Assembly (NCBI GenBank): GCA_006386115.1 | Contig: VFIW01000002.1 | Location: forward strand, 682,001-746,000 | Source of the DNA: Globisporangium splendens | Taxonomy: Eukaryota; Oomycota; Peronosporomycetes; Pythiales; Pythiaceae | DNA: 64,000 nt | Direction: 5' to 3' | Part shown: one piece after another, positions 54,671-64,000 of the stretch | Numbering within the stretch: position 1 is the first letter of the stretch | How the letters are laid out: every line of letters begins with the position of its first letter | The notes under the pieces: generated by a model | Told to the model about the DNA's origin: nothing | What the model saw: only the letters and a program-made list of their open reading frames with translations | The model's database searches: none | Made by a program: the position numbers and the translations under genes

Positions 54671-56944
54671 ATGATGAACTCGCGCATGATACCGATGCCG
54701 CAAGAAGGTCCATGCGATCTCTGCGACGGGTATGGAGCGACATCAGCACAGGAGATGGTCTCTTTCGAGAAAGGCGTACAAGATCAACGCGAACCCCAGG
54801 AAAAGCTTCTGCCGCCATCGCCGTCAAAAGCACTTACAATCGCAGCCATGCAGGGACGCCTCGGACACGTTCTGCACTGGATCGAGCATGCCGAGTGCGA
54901 CGTTAATAGCGTCGATGAGATGGGCACCACGGCGTTGCATCGCGCCGCGCAGGAAGGACACATCGAGATCATTCGCTACCTGCTTCACCAAGGCACCAAT
55001 CTGCATGACCGGGTGCTCGACGAAAGCAAGGACACAGCGCTGCATATAGCCGTGAAGAAGGGTCATACCGCCGTCGTAATGTGTTTACTGGAGGCAGGTG
55101 CCGCTATCGAAGCCCGAAACGCAGCCAACGACACGCCACTGCTCGCTGCGATCCGATCCAATCACCTTCATGTTGTCGAAGTACTCATCGCGAAAGGCGC
55201 CAGCATCAGCGCGCCATGCCTCCTCGTCCTCGATGGCGATGACAAAAACAAGACTCGAGATGTGGGCACATGTTTGCATCTCGCTGTGCAATGCGGACAC
55301 GTTGCTCTGACCAAGTTCCTGGTCTCCATTGTCGCGATGGACGCAAACCAATCAACACGATGTCGCAACGTGACACCGTTGCATTTCGCTGCTCGCCACG
55401 GCCACATGGAGCTGGTGCAGTTCCTGATCTCGCGGCAGCATGCCAACGTACACGCGCGGGATGCCCGCGGCATGACACCGTTGCACTACGCAGTTGACTA
55501 CGACTACGACCGTGAGGTGTCCACGGTGCAACAGACGCAAATCGAACGGACCCATGCCCAGATCGTCGTGTTCTTGCTCAAGTCTGGCGCCAAGGTGAAG
55601 CCGCGAAGAGCACGCGACCATGCGACACCATTGCGATGTGCCGCGAAACGCGGCCGCTTCCACATCTCCAAGACGTTGCTGGCGTACGGTGCGCGCAGCA
55701 GCACCACCACGGCATGGCTGTTCGCGCTCGTGTGGGCGAGAGGTGATCCGAGCAAAGTCAAAGACCTGGTCTCGTGCTCAAAGAGCTACAGTGTCATCGT
55801 CTCCAGCACCCGTTCTCTGTCGGCCAAGTCTCGTTCGTCTGTGTCTAGCGAGCAGCAGCAGCAAAGCAAGGCGACCAAGGACGACCACGAGTACGCTCGT
55901 GAGAGTTTGGCGAGCAGCGGTACAGCTACACAGCCAGAAAGTCCGCCGTCGTCGTCCAGGAGAGCGTCGATCCTGTCGGCCGACGGTTGCACTGCTCTCC
56001 ACACGGCGTGTCGGGACGCCAACTGGCGGTTGCTGAATGAATCGCTATACTCACTTGCGTCTCGCAGCAGCACCGGCAACAGCACTGAACAGAATGAACT
56101 GGAAGCTTGCCTCTTGCCTGAGGGACTCACGCCGTTGCATCTTGCGTCGCGGAGAGGCTGGGTGCGTGGTGTCGCGTTGCTGCTCCAATGCGGTGCGAAC
56201 GTGCACGCTGCCACGATCTCCAGCGGATCCACGTCGCTCCATTTCGCTGCGGAGCGAGGTCATGTTCGCATCATGGGGTTTTTGTTGTCCCATGGGTGCA
56301 GCCCGACCGTGTGCGACCACGCGGGGGTCACGCCACTCCTTCTCGCCTTGAGAAATGGACGTTCACATGCCATGAAGTACCTACTTCGACATGGAGACGC
56401 TGGTCTTCAAAACGAAGCGAGCAGACTAAACAACGCACCCAAAAGCAGCAGCATGGGGATATGGAACGACGCGCAGCTACACTTACCTTTGCCTTCGATG
56501 TACCACGATGACATGGAATCAAAGGAAGACGAGCTCGTACGAAAGTTCAACCCCAAGTGCACGACCGCATTGCATCTCGCAGCGTTCTACGGGTTCCTCG
56601 AGACCGCGAAGCAGCTTGTCTGGGATGGTGAAGACGTCGACGCGCTCGACCACGACGGCGCAACACCCGTGTGGATCGCGGCGCTGATGGGGCACCTCGA
56701 CATTGTCGCGTTCCTGACCGAACAGGGAGCGAACGTGAATGTCGTAACGAAAAACGGCATGTCCGTGGCGCAAAACGCCGCGGAATTTGGACATCTGGAA
56801 CTCCTTGCGTTCCTCTCTTCGCCCACGCCTGATGCAGCAGCGCACAGCCTCAGCGAAAGGCGGCTCTCACTCACACGTGTCTCGCTTCAGGACCAGAGCA
56901 GCAGCCGACTATCATGGTCGCTCTCGAGTCTCTCGGTATCGTGA
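54671..56944 (+). CDS. Ankyrin-repeat protein
   Basis: A single exon; I start at the ATG at 54671 (MMNSRMIPMPQEGPCDLCDG), giving 757 aa. About 12 ankyrin repeats run from residue 50 to 740: GTTALHRAAQEGHIEIIRYL, KDTALHIAVKKGHTAVVMCL, TPLLAAIRSNHLHVVEVLI, VTPLHFAARHGHMELVQFLI, MTPLHYAVDYDYDRE and TALHLAAFYGFLETAKQLV, among others. A Ser/Arg/Gln-rich linker of about 90 residues interrupts the array near 385-450. No kinase, PHD or membrane domain is attached. Such pure repeat proteins are scaffolds; the partner is unknown. Oomycetes have expanded families of this type. Confidence 0.9.
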   Translation: MMNSRMIPMPQEGPCDLCDGYGATSAQEMVSFEKGVQDQREPQEKLLPPSPSKALTIAAMQGRLGHVLHWIEHAECDVNSVDEMGTTALHRAAQEGHIEIIRYLLHQGTNLHDRVLDESKDTALHIAVKKGHTAVVMCLLEAGAAIEARNAANDTPLLAAIRSNHLHVVEVLIAKGASISAPCLLVLDGDDKNKTRDVGTCLHLAVQCGHVALTKFLVSIVAMDANQSTRCRNVTPLHFAARHGHMELVQFLISRQHANVHARDARGMTPLHYAVDYDYDREVSTVQQTQIERTHAQIVVFLLKSGAKVKPRRARDHATPLRCAAKRGRFHISKTLLAYGARSSTTTAWLFALVWARGDPSKVKDLVSCSKSYSVIVSSTRSLSAKSRSSVSSEQQQQSKATKDDHEYARESLASSGTATQPESPPSSSRRASILSADGCTALHTACRDANWRLLNESLYSLASRSSTGNSTEQNELEACLLPEGLTPLHLASRRGWVRGVALLLQCGANVHAATISSGSTSLHFAAERGHVRIMGFLLSHGCSPTVCDHAGVTPLLLALRNGRSHAMKYLLRHGDAGLQNEASRLNNAPKSSSMGIWNDAQLHLPLPSMYHDDMESKEDELVRKFNPKCTTALHLAAFYGFLETAKQLVWDGEDVDALDHDGATPVWIAALMGHLDIVAFLTEQGANVNVVTKNGMSVAQNAAEFGHLELLAFLSSPTPDAAAHSLSERRLSLTRVSLQDQSSSRLSWSLSSLSVS

Positions 56945-57045
56945 CTTTCATGTGAAGGCAAGGTCGAGACACCTTTTTTGGCTGTGGACACGACAGATTC
57001 CGTTATATTTAATAGACAAAGTTTGCTGTTACCTTTTCGCCTTTG

Positions 57046-58037
57046 CTACTTGATGCCGAGTGCGATCTTGCAGTCGGCGCAGTACCACTTGCCAGCGGGC
57101 TGGTCCGTGAGCCCGACACACTCGAAGTGGAACCACTCGTACTTGCAGTCGTCGTTGTCGCAGCCCACCATTTGGCCGTACGACACACGGCGACAGTTGC
57201 AATAAATAGGTTCGTTCGGGTCGATCGGCAGGTCTTCCGACACCACCGGGAGCACCGCGGGCTAGCAATAACAAAACAGATACATAGGTCAGAATACGAG
57301 AGCCATGCCTATAATATGAATGCAAATGCACATTACCACGACGGGGATCTCCAGTGCCGCCTCGGTCGCCGATCGCTTTCTGCCAGTTCCTGTGGTCGTC
57401 GTCGCCGTCGTGGCACTCGATGAGGATGCGGACGCCGCACTCGCTGCGGCTTGCTGTTTGCTGCTCTTGGTGGTCGTGGCCACGACCACGGGCGTCTGCG
57501 AGGACGACGTCGACGCGGCGCCGTGCTTGGTCTTGAGCTTCTTGAGCGCCTTCTCCTCCTCAAACTCGCCGTTCTGCTTGAGCAGCGCCGCGTACGCGTC
57601 GAGGTCCTGGTCCAGGCGGCGGATGTGGTGGTCCACGATGTCGTACGACTGCGCGGCGATCGCGATCTTCTCGTCGAGCTTCTGGATCACGCGCTGGTGC
57701 TTGGTCTTGAGCAGCTCGAGCGTCGCGTCGGCCTCCACGAGGTCGCGCAGCTCCTGCTCGTCGGGATCGCGCTTCTCCTTGTCGGCGCAGCGCTCCACCA
57801 CCTTCCTGCGCGCCGCAATGAGGTACGCCTTGTGCGCGGTCTTGAGCTCCTCGATGAGCGGGTACGACGTCTGCAAGGAAAGCGTTAGAAAGAAAGGCAT
57901 TAGAACAGCAGAATGGGCGATTGTATGGACGCACAGACGCGCACCTTGTCGAGCTCGCGCATGAGATCGAAGTTGCGCTTGATCTCCGACGGCAGCATGT
58001 ACATGCTCTCGAGGTAGTCCTCCAGGTACGTCCCCAT
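57046..58037 (-). CDS. ING-family (inhibitor of growth) PHD-finger protein
   Basis: Three exons: 58037-57945, 57870-57337 and 57261-57046, giving 280 aa. The N-terminal ING helical domain starts [20 protein letters not shown] and continues [10 protein letters not shown] long coiled coil and an Ala/Ser/Thr/Lys-rich linker follow. The C-terminal PHD finger (about 225-275) has all eight zinc ligands: [30 protein letters not shown] and [14 protein letters not shown] fingers read H3K4me3 and recruit histone acetyltransferase or deacetylase complexes. The aromatic cage residues Y and W are present. A Sds3-like Sin3-complex subunit lies 19 kb away. The gene diverges from TBCA across a 243-bp promoter. 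Confidence 0.94.
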
Positions 58038-58280
58038 CTTTGCCCCAATGTTTGGCGCTTTCTTCTGCAGCAGATTTGAATATTGGCATATGTGTGTGTG
58101 ATAAAGGGTCAAAAAGCGCACTCCAAATAGTGCACCATTCAGCAAGCCGGTACACATACCGGTATTGAATCAACCAATTGGTTTTAGGCATGAATGCCGG
58201 TATGTGGCACCAGGATTCTGCAGCCGTTTGCGTTTTTAGTGCCAAAGGATGCCATTTCAGAAGAAACAGCAACGGAAGCC
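58038..58280. promoter_or_regulatory. Bidirectional promoter, ING / TBCA
   Basis: 243 bp between divergent ATGs. CCGGTA occurs at 58148-58153, inside the perfect palindrome ATACCGGTAT (58156-58165), and near 58198. The palindromic CCAATTGG is at 58174-58181. The ACCGGT core also lies upstream of AdSS. Regulatory function is inferred. Confidence 0.5.
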
Positions 58281-58710
58281 ATGGCCGAACGACAATTCAA
58301 GATCAAGGTCGGCACGCTGCGCAGGTGCGTCTTCGCTCTCTGTGTATACGCAGATCCTATATGCAGTGTGTTAGCGTGTGTCCGTTGTGTCATCGCAGCT
58401 GACGCTTTGGTGCCGTGTATTGTGGTGCAGAGTGAAGAAAGATCTCGAGTACTACGCCAAGGAGCACGCGGCGCAGGCGCTCAAGATCGAGAAGATGCGC
58501 GCCGACGGCAAGGACGAGTACGACGTCAAGAAGCAGGAGGAGGTGCTCGTGGAGACCGAGACGATGCTCCCGGACTGCCAGATGCGTCTGAAGGAGGCGA
58601 CCCAGGACGTGGAGAACTTCATCGCGAGTCACCGCGCCGAGGTCGAGCAGTTCACGGAGCTGATGCAGGAGGCACAGGCGCTCTTGGACGCCGTGCCAGA
58701 GTTGCTGTAG
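58281..58710 (+). CDS. TBCA: Tubulin-binding cofactor A
   Basis: Two exons: 58281-58324 and 58431-58710, giving 107 aa (human 108). A small three-helix protein that captures beta-tubulin during folding. It starts MAERQFKIKVGTLRR and continues VKKDLEYYAKEHAAQALKIE. The central DEYDVKKQEEVLVETETMLP is typical, with the Pro-containing turn TMLPDCQMRLKEA. The first exon carries only 14 complete codons. Confidence 0.95.
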
Positions 58711-58901
58711 ACTGGCACGTAATGCCGTCGTCCATTTCGAATATCAGTCGCCTGCATATGCTCTTTATAGACGAAATTCTCATAATATGATGACGCATCC
58801 AGCAAAATAAAAAAGGCATCACGTGCATTTGCTGGTGGTCTCTAAAATACATGTGTGGGGGATGGATATGCATAAAGCAATGAGCGGGGGCTCTCGATGT
58901 G
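58711..58901. other. Convergent 3' intergenic region
   Basis: About 190 bp between the stops of TBCA and the kinase gene. AT-rich; nothing seen. Confidence 0.35.
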
Positions 58902-61462
58902 TCACTCGCTCTGGTGATGGGATGGTGACGACGCGCTTCGTTTCGCAAACGTTTTCTCCGGGGAGCGGTTCCCCACGGGTTTCTCGGGCGACAGGCTTGG
59001 CAGACACACTTTCACTGTCTTTGCCCGTGGAGACAAAACCAATCCGCCACTGCTGCCAGGCGTGATTGGAGGGTGCGCGATCGATGAGGTTGCTGCTGCT
59101 ATGCTTGATGCACTAGACTGCTGCACCATTGCCGCACTGTCCGTATCTGCTGAAGACGAGCGAGCGAGTGCGTGGACTCGAAGCGGATGGCCACTGCTGC
59201 TGCTGGAGAATGCAGATGCCGATGAGGTTGAGTGCGACTTTATCTTCGTGGGCGAGCGGTGATTTGACGGCGGTGGAGATGGATCAGAGCCGTCCAGTTG
59301 GCTCACTTGGCGTACGAGGACATGGCCGTTCGGGGAGAGCGCCACAGTGGGGCTTGCATCGCTACGAAACCACGGGTGATCGAGCATTTGGTGGATCGAG
59401 AACCGTTCCTGAGGCTTCTCACACAGCATGCCCATGAGCAAATGCCGCAGTTTCGTAGAATGGACCCATTTGGAGCTATGGCAGTGCTCACGCGTGAGTG
59501 CGACTCCCTAAAGTTGATGCGAAACAATGAGAGGTACACGGTCAGCTCGAAGCAGAGACGAAGTCAATTGATATAACTGCAGCAGGCACTGACCGTCTTG
59601 ACGTATTCTGCGAACTGGTTGCGATCTTTCAGGATGTCGAGCTCGTACATGTTCATCCACAGCGTGACAAACATGGTGTTTCCTATCACCAACTAGAAAA
59701 CACACGGGGTGAGTTTCTGAACAGCAACAAAGCAACCACCCCAGCATGTCCGTATCTCCAAAAGTGTACAACCTAAGCTCCAGACATCCGCTTCCATTCC
59801 ATCGTAGCATTCATGGAGCAAGATTTCCGGTGCAAAAAGCCAGGGCTTCCGCAAAAGTCGTACAGCATGTGGTCTTGAGAGCTCGCAGCTTTTGTGCAGA
59901 GTCCAAAGTCAATGAGCTTCGCCAAATGGTCTGGTCCGCTGTCTGGGTTGTATAGAATGTTTTCGCTGAGCGCAGCATTCATGGTAAGTTTTAGCATAGG
60001 CGTGTAAGCCTTCAAGCCTAATTCACAAAAATATCAAGACGACACTACTCACGGCTTTAGATCTCGATGGCAGCAGTTATGGCGATGAAGAACTTGGACA
60101 GCTTGAGCTACTTTCTGCATCAGGGGTTTGATGATATCCCCGCTCAGACCCTCTTGCCGAACGCCGAAGTGATCGAACAAATCTTTCCCTCCACGCTCGG
60201 TTACCAAGTAGATGCACTTGTGGGTGTGGATCACGTCTTTCACTGCGAGAATCCCAGGGTGTTGGATAGCCGGGTCGCTCAGCGACAAAATCTCCGAGTT
60301 GACGCGAATCAGCGCTACCAAGTCGATCAGTTTGTCTTTGCCGATCGCTTTGATCGCAAGATTTGGTTCTTCTGGAGTCGAAGACGCATACACAGTAGCG
60401 TACTGTCCGTACCCAAGTACATTTTGCAACGGATATTTGCCAATACAGGTCTCCGATTCCTGGATTTGCTTGGAAAGAGCAGGGATTGCAGCCATATCGG
60501 CATCTCGAGTCGGCAAATACTCCCAAAGGATCTTTTGATGACGCTGGGAAGGTCTTCGAGGGGTGCAGGCAACATCAGCTGAATTAGTCGCATGACTATT
60601 GATAAGAAGCAAAGGTGAGGGTACACACTCACCTTTCGTATTGGCTTTTCAGATCTTGGACGTCTTCAAAAAACTGCTCCTGCTCCATCTCCAAATGTTT
60701 TACTCGCTGGACTGCCTGTTGCAAATTCTGTCTTAATGTCTCCATTTCAATGGTAAGCAACTTGATCTTTTTCTCTCTCTGCATGCATGGCAACAATTAG
60801 TCATAACGGGGCAAGCCACAAATCAGACAGCGTTCAAGTAGATGTCGTCGCTCTCGAAACGTGTCGTGGCTTACTTTGGAGATTTTCTTTAGGAAATGCG
60901 CTGTGTCTACTTCTGGACTCGCTGTTGCCTGCGACGAAGACGAAGTTGGCAGTGAGCCACTACTATTTTCACGGTGCGGCCGTGGAATCATTGTAGGTGG
61001 GTCGTGGATAACAGCAGCAAGTGTGACTGCAGTCATGAGCTTGCGTGTGATAATCTGGTAGCACAGTATTGAGAGGCGAAACAGTGGATTAGCAAACACA
61101 TAAATTCACACAAAAAGAACGTTGATCGTACCAGTTGGTTGTCAAGGAGTTGCTGAGTGTTCCAAGTATCATGCATGCACTCGAAAGTTAGTGCAATGCA
61201 AAGCCCACACCATCCTAGCTGCCCGCACAAACTGGGAGTCGGGTGTACCTCAGGCATGCCATCCAAGATCTCAGCTGGCTCGGGTGATGCTATAGTTGAC
61301 ACATCAGTTCAGAGTCCATCACAACAATTGATCAGCTTCTCACGGTGCGCCGATCCTGCTACGTCACCAATATCGAATGCTTCACTCACATTGCAAAGCG
61401 TGCAGAACGGCGTCCAATCGCAGCATCGCGCTGTCATTCGCAGCGAGCACCAGCACCTCCAT
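58902..61462 (-). CDS. Coiled-coil Ser/Thr protein kinase (CAMK-like); one frame break, one odd splice site
   Basis: Eight exons are inferred: 61462-61390, 61289-61132, 61054-60875, 60778-60633, 60595-60053, 59965-59756, 59692-59594 and 59507-58902, about 671 aa. The first two are least certain. A coiled coil (MEMEQEQFF region, exon 4) precedes the kinase: LGYGQYATVY loop, LAIKAIGK with the catalytic Lys, HNCCHRDLKPENILY, KLIDFGLC, FCGSPGF-APE-like, VWSLGCTLLE and HPWF. Exon 6 has a one-base loss in a T5 run (59834-59838 as A on the plus strand). With six Ts it reads GFFAPEILLHECYDG; as given it hits a stop. The donor after exon 6 is AT, not GT. The Ser/Pro-rich C-terminal tail is about 170 aa. 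Substrate unknown. Confidence 0.7.
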
Positions 61463-62180
61463 CCTTTATCATCTGCGAGAGCCCGACGGCTCAACTCTCG
61501 CGGTCCGCTTAAGGTATGCTGCCAACGAACGAAAAGTAGCGATGACACCTCGTCTGGATTAATGGCTTTCCTGGGAGACTATGTCCACGATACACACACG
61601 GGCTTTACCTCGTTGCTCCTTTTACATGAAGACGAATTTAGTATCCGAGTCCGAACCCGTAAAAGTAGTGGGCAAAGCACGCAGCAACTCGCCTCGCTGG
61701 CTCGACTGGTGGCTTCATGAACAGCTTCATCTGCTATTTTTGCACAATTTCGACTGACTGCGCTCATGTGGTCCAAATCGTTTTACCAAGAATAATGTGC
61801 CAACGCGGTTGAACGGAATGGCAATGCTGCTGCCGTTGAATCTGGCCAGAAAACAGGAGTTAATGGTCAACCGACTGGAGCCAGGCACTTGATGTCGCAC
61901 TTCACCCTGGCACAAACATGCTTGCCCAGGATTTACCTTGAACGATTGTGAAGTATGAATCTTTGTCCGTGCTCATCAGCACCAGTTGCAGCCATTCATT
62001 CAATTCTGTTTATTTGTTTCGCTTTATCTTCAACATAGGTCGCTCCAGCTGCTTGGATCTCTGGTCTTTGATGCACCCTGTTTATCCAGCGATTCGTTCT
62101 CACTGTTCAAAGGTGGATACAATTCTTCGTCTATGCTTTAGTATCATGTGCACGCACATCACCATCACGGTACAGGATGA
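61463..62180. other. Region between kinase and FKBP15-like gene; possible extra exons
   Basis: 720 bp with coding-like pieces on the minus strand. One is LNEWLQLVLMSTDKDSYFTI (about 62003-61946). Another is FNGSSIAIPFNRVGTLFL (about 61842-61789), followed by an intron-like GT...TAG of 53 bp and then ADEAVHEATSRASEASCCVL (about 61732). They could be further 5' exons of the kinase or a decayed separate gene. I could not build a full model. Confidence 0.35.
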
Positions 62181-64000
62181 TTATCTGTTCATGCTTTGAG
62201 CCTGCATCTGCCAGAACTCTTCCAGTTTCGCCAAAATATCCATCGTGTTCTGCTTCAGTATCTTGCGGATCGCCATCACGATCTCCTTGCCTGTAAACTC
62301 CGTGTCTTCGTCGAAAGCATCTTGGAAATGGAAATAGATGTCGTTCATGAACTCCTTGAGCAACTCACTCAACGCAGCATACTCTTGAGAAGACTTGGTT
62401 TGCTGTAGCTTTTCCACTTCGTCTTCCTTCGCTGTCAACAGCTCCTCAAGTTCTCTGTTCTTCGATCGGAACTTCTCCACCTGTTGGCTCAATCCTCTGG
62501 TGTCGATTCCCATTTGCTGCAGCTGCGCTTGCAACTCTTGAACGCGAGTATCCTGCATCGACTGTGATCTTGCTTTTTCTTCCTGAATCTGGCTCTGCGC
62601 TTGGCGTAATTGACTCATCATCCTTTCTCGCTCTTGCTCCCACTGCTGCTTCTGTGCCAGCAAATCTTTCACTTGAGATTCGAGCGTCGTTTTCTCTCGC
62701 ACCACCTTATCCACAGAATCCTTCGAGTCTTGACGGATCTGGGCTTCCAGTTGACGCTGCAGAGATTCCAATTGCTTGCGCGTCTCCTCTTGCAGCTGTG
62801 CTTTCTCCTTCACAAGTTGATCGTCCTTAGCGGCAAGCTCCGTGCGCATACGGTAGTTCTCCTCCTGGTACACGAGCATCTGTTCTTGAGTATGACTGAG
62901 TTGCTGCTGCACATTTCGCAGTTCGAGGCGGAACTTCTCTTGCTGAAGATGGTTCCCGTTCTGAAGCTTGTCGAGCAGGTTTCTGTTTTCCATCTGAAGA
63001 GCTTCGTGCTGATTTTGCAACTCCTCAATCGTTGACTCCATTTGTTCTCTTGCTTCTTGAAGTCGTCCATTGAGTTCTTGAACTTGATCGCGTTGTTGGA
63101 GTGCCTTTTCGAGGTTCTTCAGCAAAATTGCCGATGAAGATGAAGATGATGGCGACGCTGTCGAGCTTGACAACGATGACGAGCTGTACAACCCCGACGA
63201 TGGCGTGTACTTACTCGTCTTCATCGATCCCTGAGCATTCAACAGTCGATCAATCTTCGAGTGAATATCTTGGAGGGTCGATTCGATCGAAGTCGACGAG
63301 CGCTGTAGACGCAGAATACCACTTTCAACCTCAACAGATGTGCCGGAACCAGAAGGGGATGCGGAAAAGGTCGGCGTGGGCACCAGCGAACGAGAGTTGA
63401 GCGACGAAGCAAAGGACGGGTTGAACGAGTTTGTTGGAACTGGAGGAGGTGGAGCCAGGTGCGGCGATGTCAGAAACGATGACGGCTGAAACGATGGTAC
63501 AAGCTCCAAACTGTTTGTGGTCGGATTCCAGCGACTCGTGCTAGTGCTGCTGTACAGAGCAGAGGACGAAGCAGCCAACGCCGATGTGGGTGGCGTGTAA
63601 CTTGATGAGATCGCAGAAAAGGAGCTTGCTGGCGGAGGAGCACTTGTACTCTGCCACTGACCCAACCCATTCAAGCCGTTGCTCGGACTTCTAGATTGCT
63701 CATAGGTCGACGAGCTCTTAGTAGCCGGCGCAGAAGATGAAGGGGTGCTTTGCTTCGCATCGTCATTGCTTTCTTGCAATTTTCGCTTGCTTTCTTCGAG
63801 TTGTTTACGCAATTGCGCCAGATCCGATTGCTCCTGCATCAACTTCTCCATTTCCGTCGACAACGAGGACGTGGCCGGCGATCCAGTTGGCATTTGCGAG
63901 CTGCTGAGATCAAAGCTTGACGCTCGCGACTGATCTTTCAATGGAGCGATTACCTTGGCAGCCAACGATTCGTGCTGCGACGCTCGATGCTGGCTCGGAT
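62181..64000 (-). CDS. FKBP15-like coiled-coil protein, C-terminal part (5' end outside window)
   Basis: The frame is open from the right edge to the stop at 62181, so the N-terminus is missing; at least 605 aa are present. The first part is Ser/Pro-rich low complexity. A long Gln/Glu/Lys coiled coil follows (about 63130-62390), e.g. LEKALQQRDQVQELNGRLQE. It ends in a compact conserved C-terminal segment: KEFMNDIYFHFQDAFDEDTE, then FTGKEIVMAIRKILKQNTMD. This pattern matches the post-coiled-coil end of FKBP15/WAFL, where a FKBP-type domain lies N-terminal. FKBP15 links early endosomes and actin. The diagnostic FKBP domain would lie beyond the edge, so the name is tentative. Confidence 0.6.
   Translation of the reverse strand, partial: PSQHRASQHESLAAKVIAPLKDQSRASSFDLSSSQMPTGSPATSSLSTEMEKLMQEQSDLAQLRKQLEESKRKLQESNDDAKQSTPSSSAPATKSSSTYEQSRSPSNGLNGLGQWQSTSAPPPASSFSAISSSYTPPTSALAASSSALYSSTSTSRWNPTTNSLELVPSFQPSSFLTSPHLAPPPPVPTNSFNPSFASSLNSRSLVPTPTFSASPSGSGTSVEVESGILRLQRSSTSIESTLQDIHSKIDRLLNAQGSMKTSKYTPSSGLYSSSSLSSSTASPSSSSSSAILLKNLEKALQQRDQVQELNGRLQEAREQMESTIEELQNQHEALQMENRNLLDKLQNGNHLQQEKFRLELRNVQQQLSHTQEQMLVYQEENYRMRTELAAKDDQLVKEKAQLQEETRKQLESLQRQLEAQIRQDSKDSVDKVVREKTTLESQVKDLLAQKQQWEQERERMMSQLRQAQSQIQEEKARSQSMQDTRVQELQAQLQQMGIDTRGLSQQVEKFRSKNRELEELLTAKEDEVEKLQQTKSSQEYAALSELLKEFMNDIYFHFQDAFDEDTEFTGKEIVMAIRKILKQNTMDILAKLEEFWQMQAQSMNR

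Noticed and set aside
60053..60595. Kinase as a short single-exon protein starting at 60612
   Set aside because: The upstream exon with a coiled coil joins in frame through good GT-AG sites, so the kinase is the C-terminal half of a longer protein.

Overview
The window is nuclear DNA of an oomycete, probably Pythium/Globisporangium- or Phytophthora-like. I infer this from small GT-AG introns (about 50-220 bp), closely packed genes on both strands, GC-rich coding third positions, and a typical stramenopile gene set: long guanylate-binding protein, F-BAR+PH protein, FYVE protein with membrane segments, nicastrin, lifeguard/TMBIM proteins and a CYP86-like P450 relic. Species is not determinable from the sequence alone. 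There is no bacterial, organellar or viral block.

Layout. 1-9 kb: two tandem RMD1/RMND1-type (DUF155) mitochondrial genes sharing a 673-bp block with no visible difference, a prenylated guanylate-binding GTPase, mitochondrial ribosomal protein mL41, and an F-BAR+PH protein. 9-24 kb: a 3-kb gene-poor stretch, a PX protein, a RecQ helicase with a GRF zinc finger, HDDC2, adenylate kinase, a very-long-chain 3-hydroxyacyl-CoA dehydratase and a mucin-like type I membrane protein. 24-37 kb: two damaged TMBIM/lifeguard paralogues, ISU/IscU, a FYVE protein, nicastrin, and a non-autonomous inverted-repeat element carrying a P450 pseudogene. 37-45 kb: Sds3-like, PIG-L, ARMC7, ferrochelatase (2Fe-2S type), gamma-tubulin and TRAPPC5. 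45-64 kb: a kelch/transmembrane protein with a Lys-rich tail, RPB7, a PH protein, adenylosuccinate synthetase with an N-terminal membrane extension, an ankyrin-repeat protein, ING-PHD, tubulin cofactor A, a coiled-coil protein kinase and the C-terminal part of an FKBP15-like coiled-coil protein.

Most genes are unrelated housekeeping genes, so this is not a functional cluster. Weak themes are mitochondria (RMD1 pair, mL41, ISU, ferrochelatase, AdSS), membrane traffic and lipids (F-BAR/PH, PX, FYVE, TRAPPC5, HACD, PIG-L), chromatin and transcription (Sds3, ING, RPB7) and tubulin (gamma-tubulin, TBCA). Several neighbours are divergent with short shared promoters (RecQ/HDDC2, ING/TBCA) or tightly convergent (Sds3/PIG-L, 26 bp between stops).

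Most unusual are: (i) the 673-bp perfect block in otherwise diverged RMD1 tandem copies; (ii) a Pack-TYPE-like element with 125-140 bp terminal inverted repeats around a P450 relic; (iii) the damaged TMBIM pair; (iv) a kelch gene with TGA where Trp is expected; (v) adenylosuccinate synthetase with a mitochondrial-presequence-like, membrane-anchor-like extension. Two one-base losses sit in T5 runs, so some breaks may be assembly errors.
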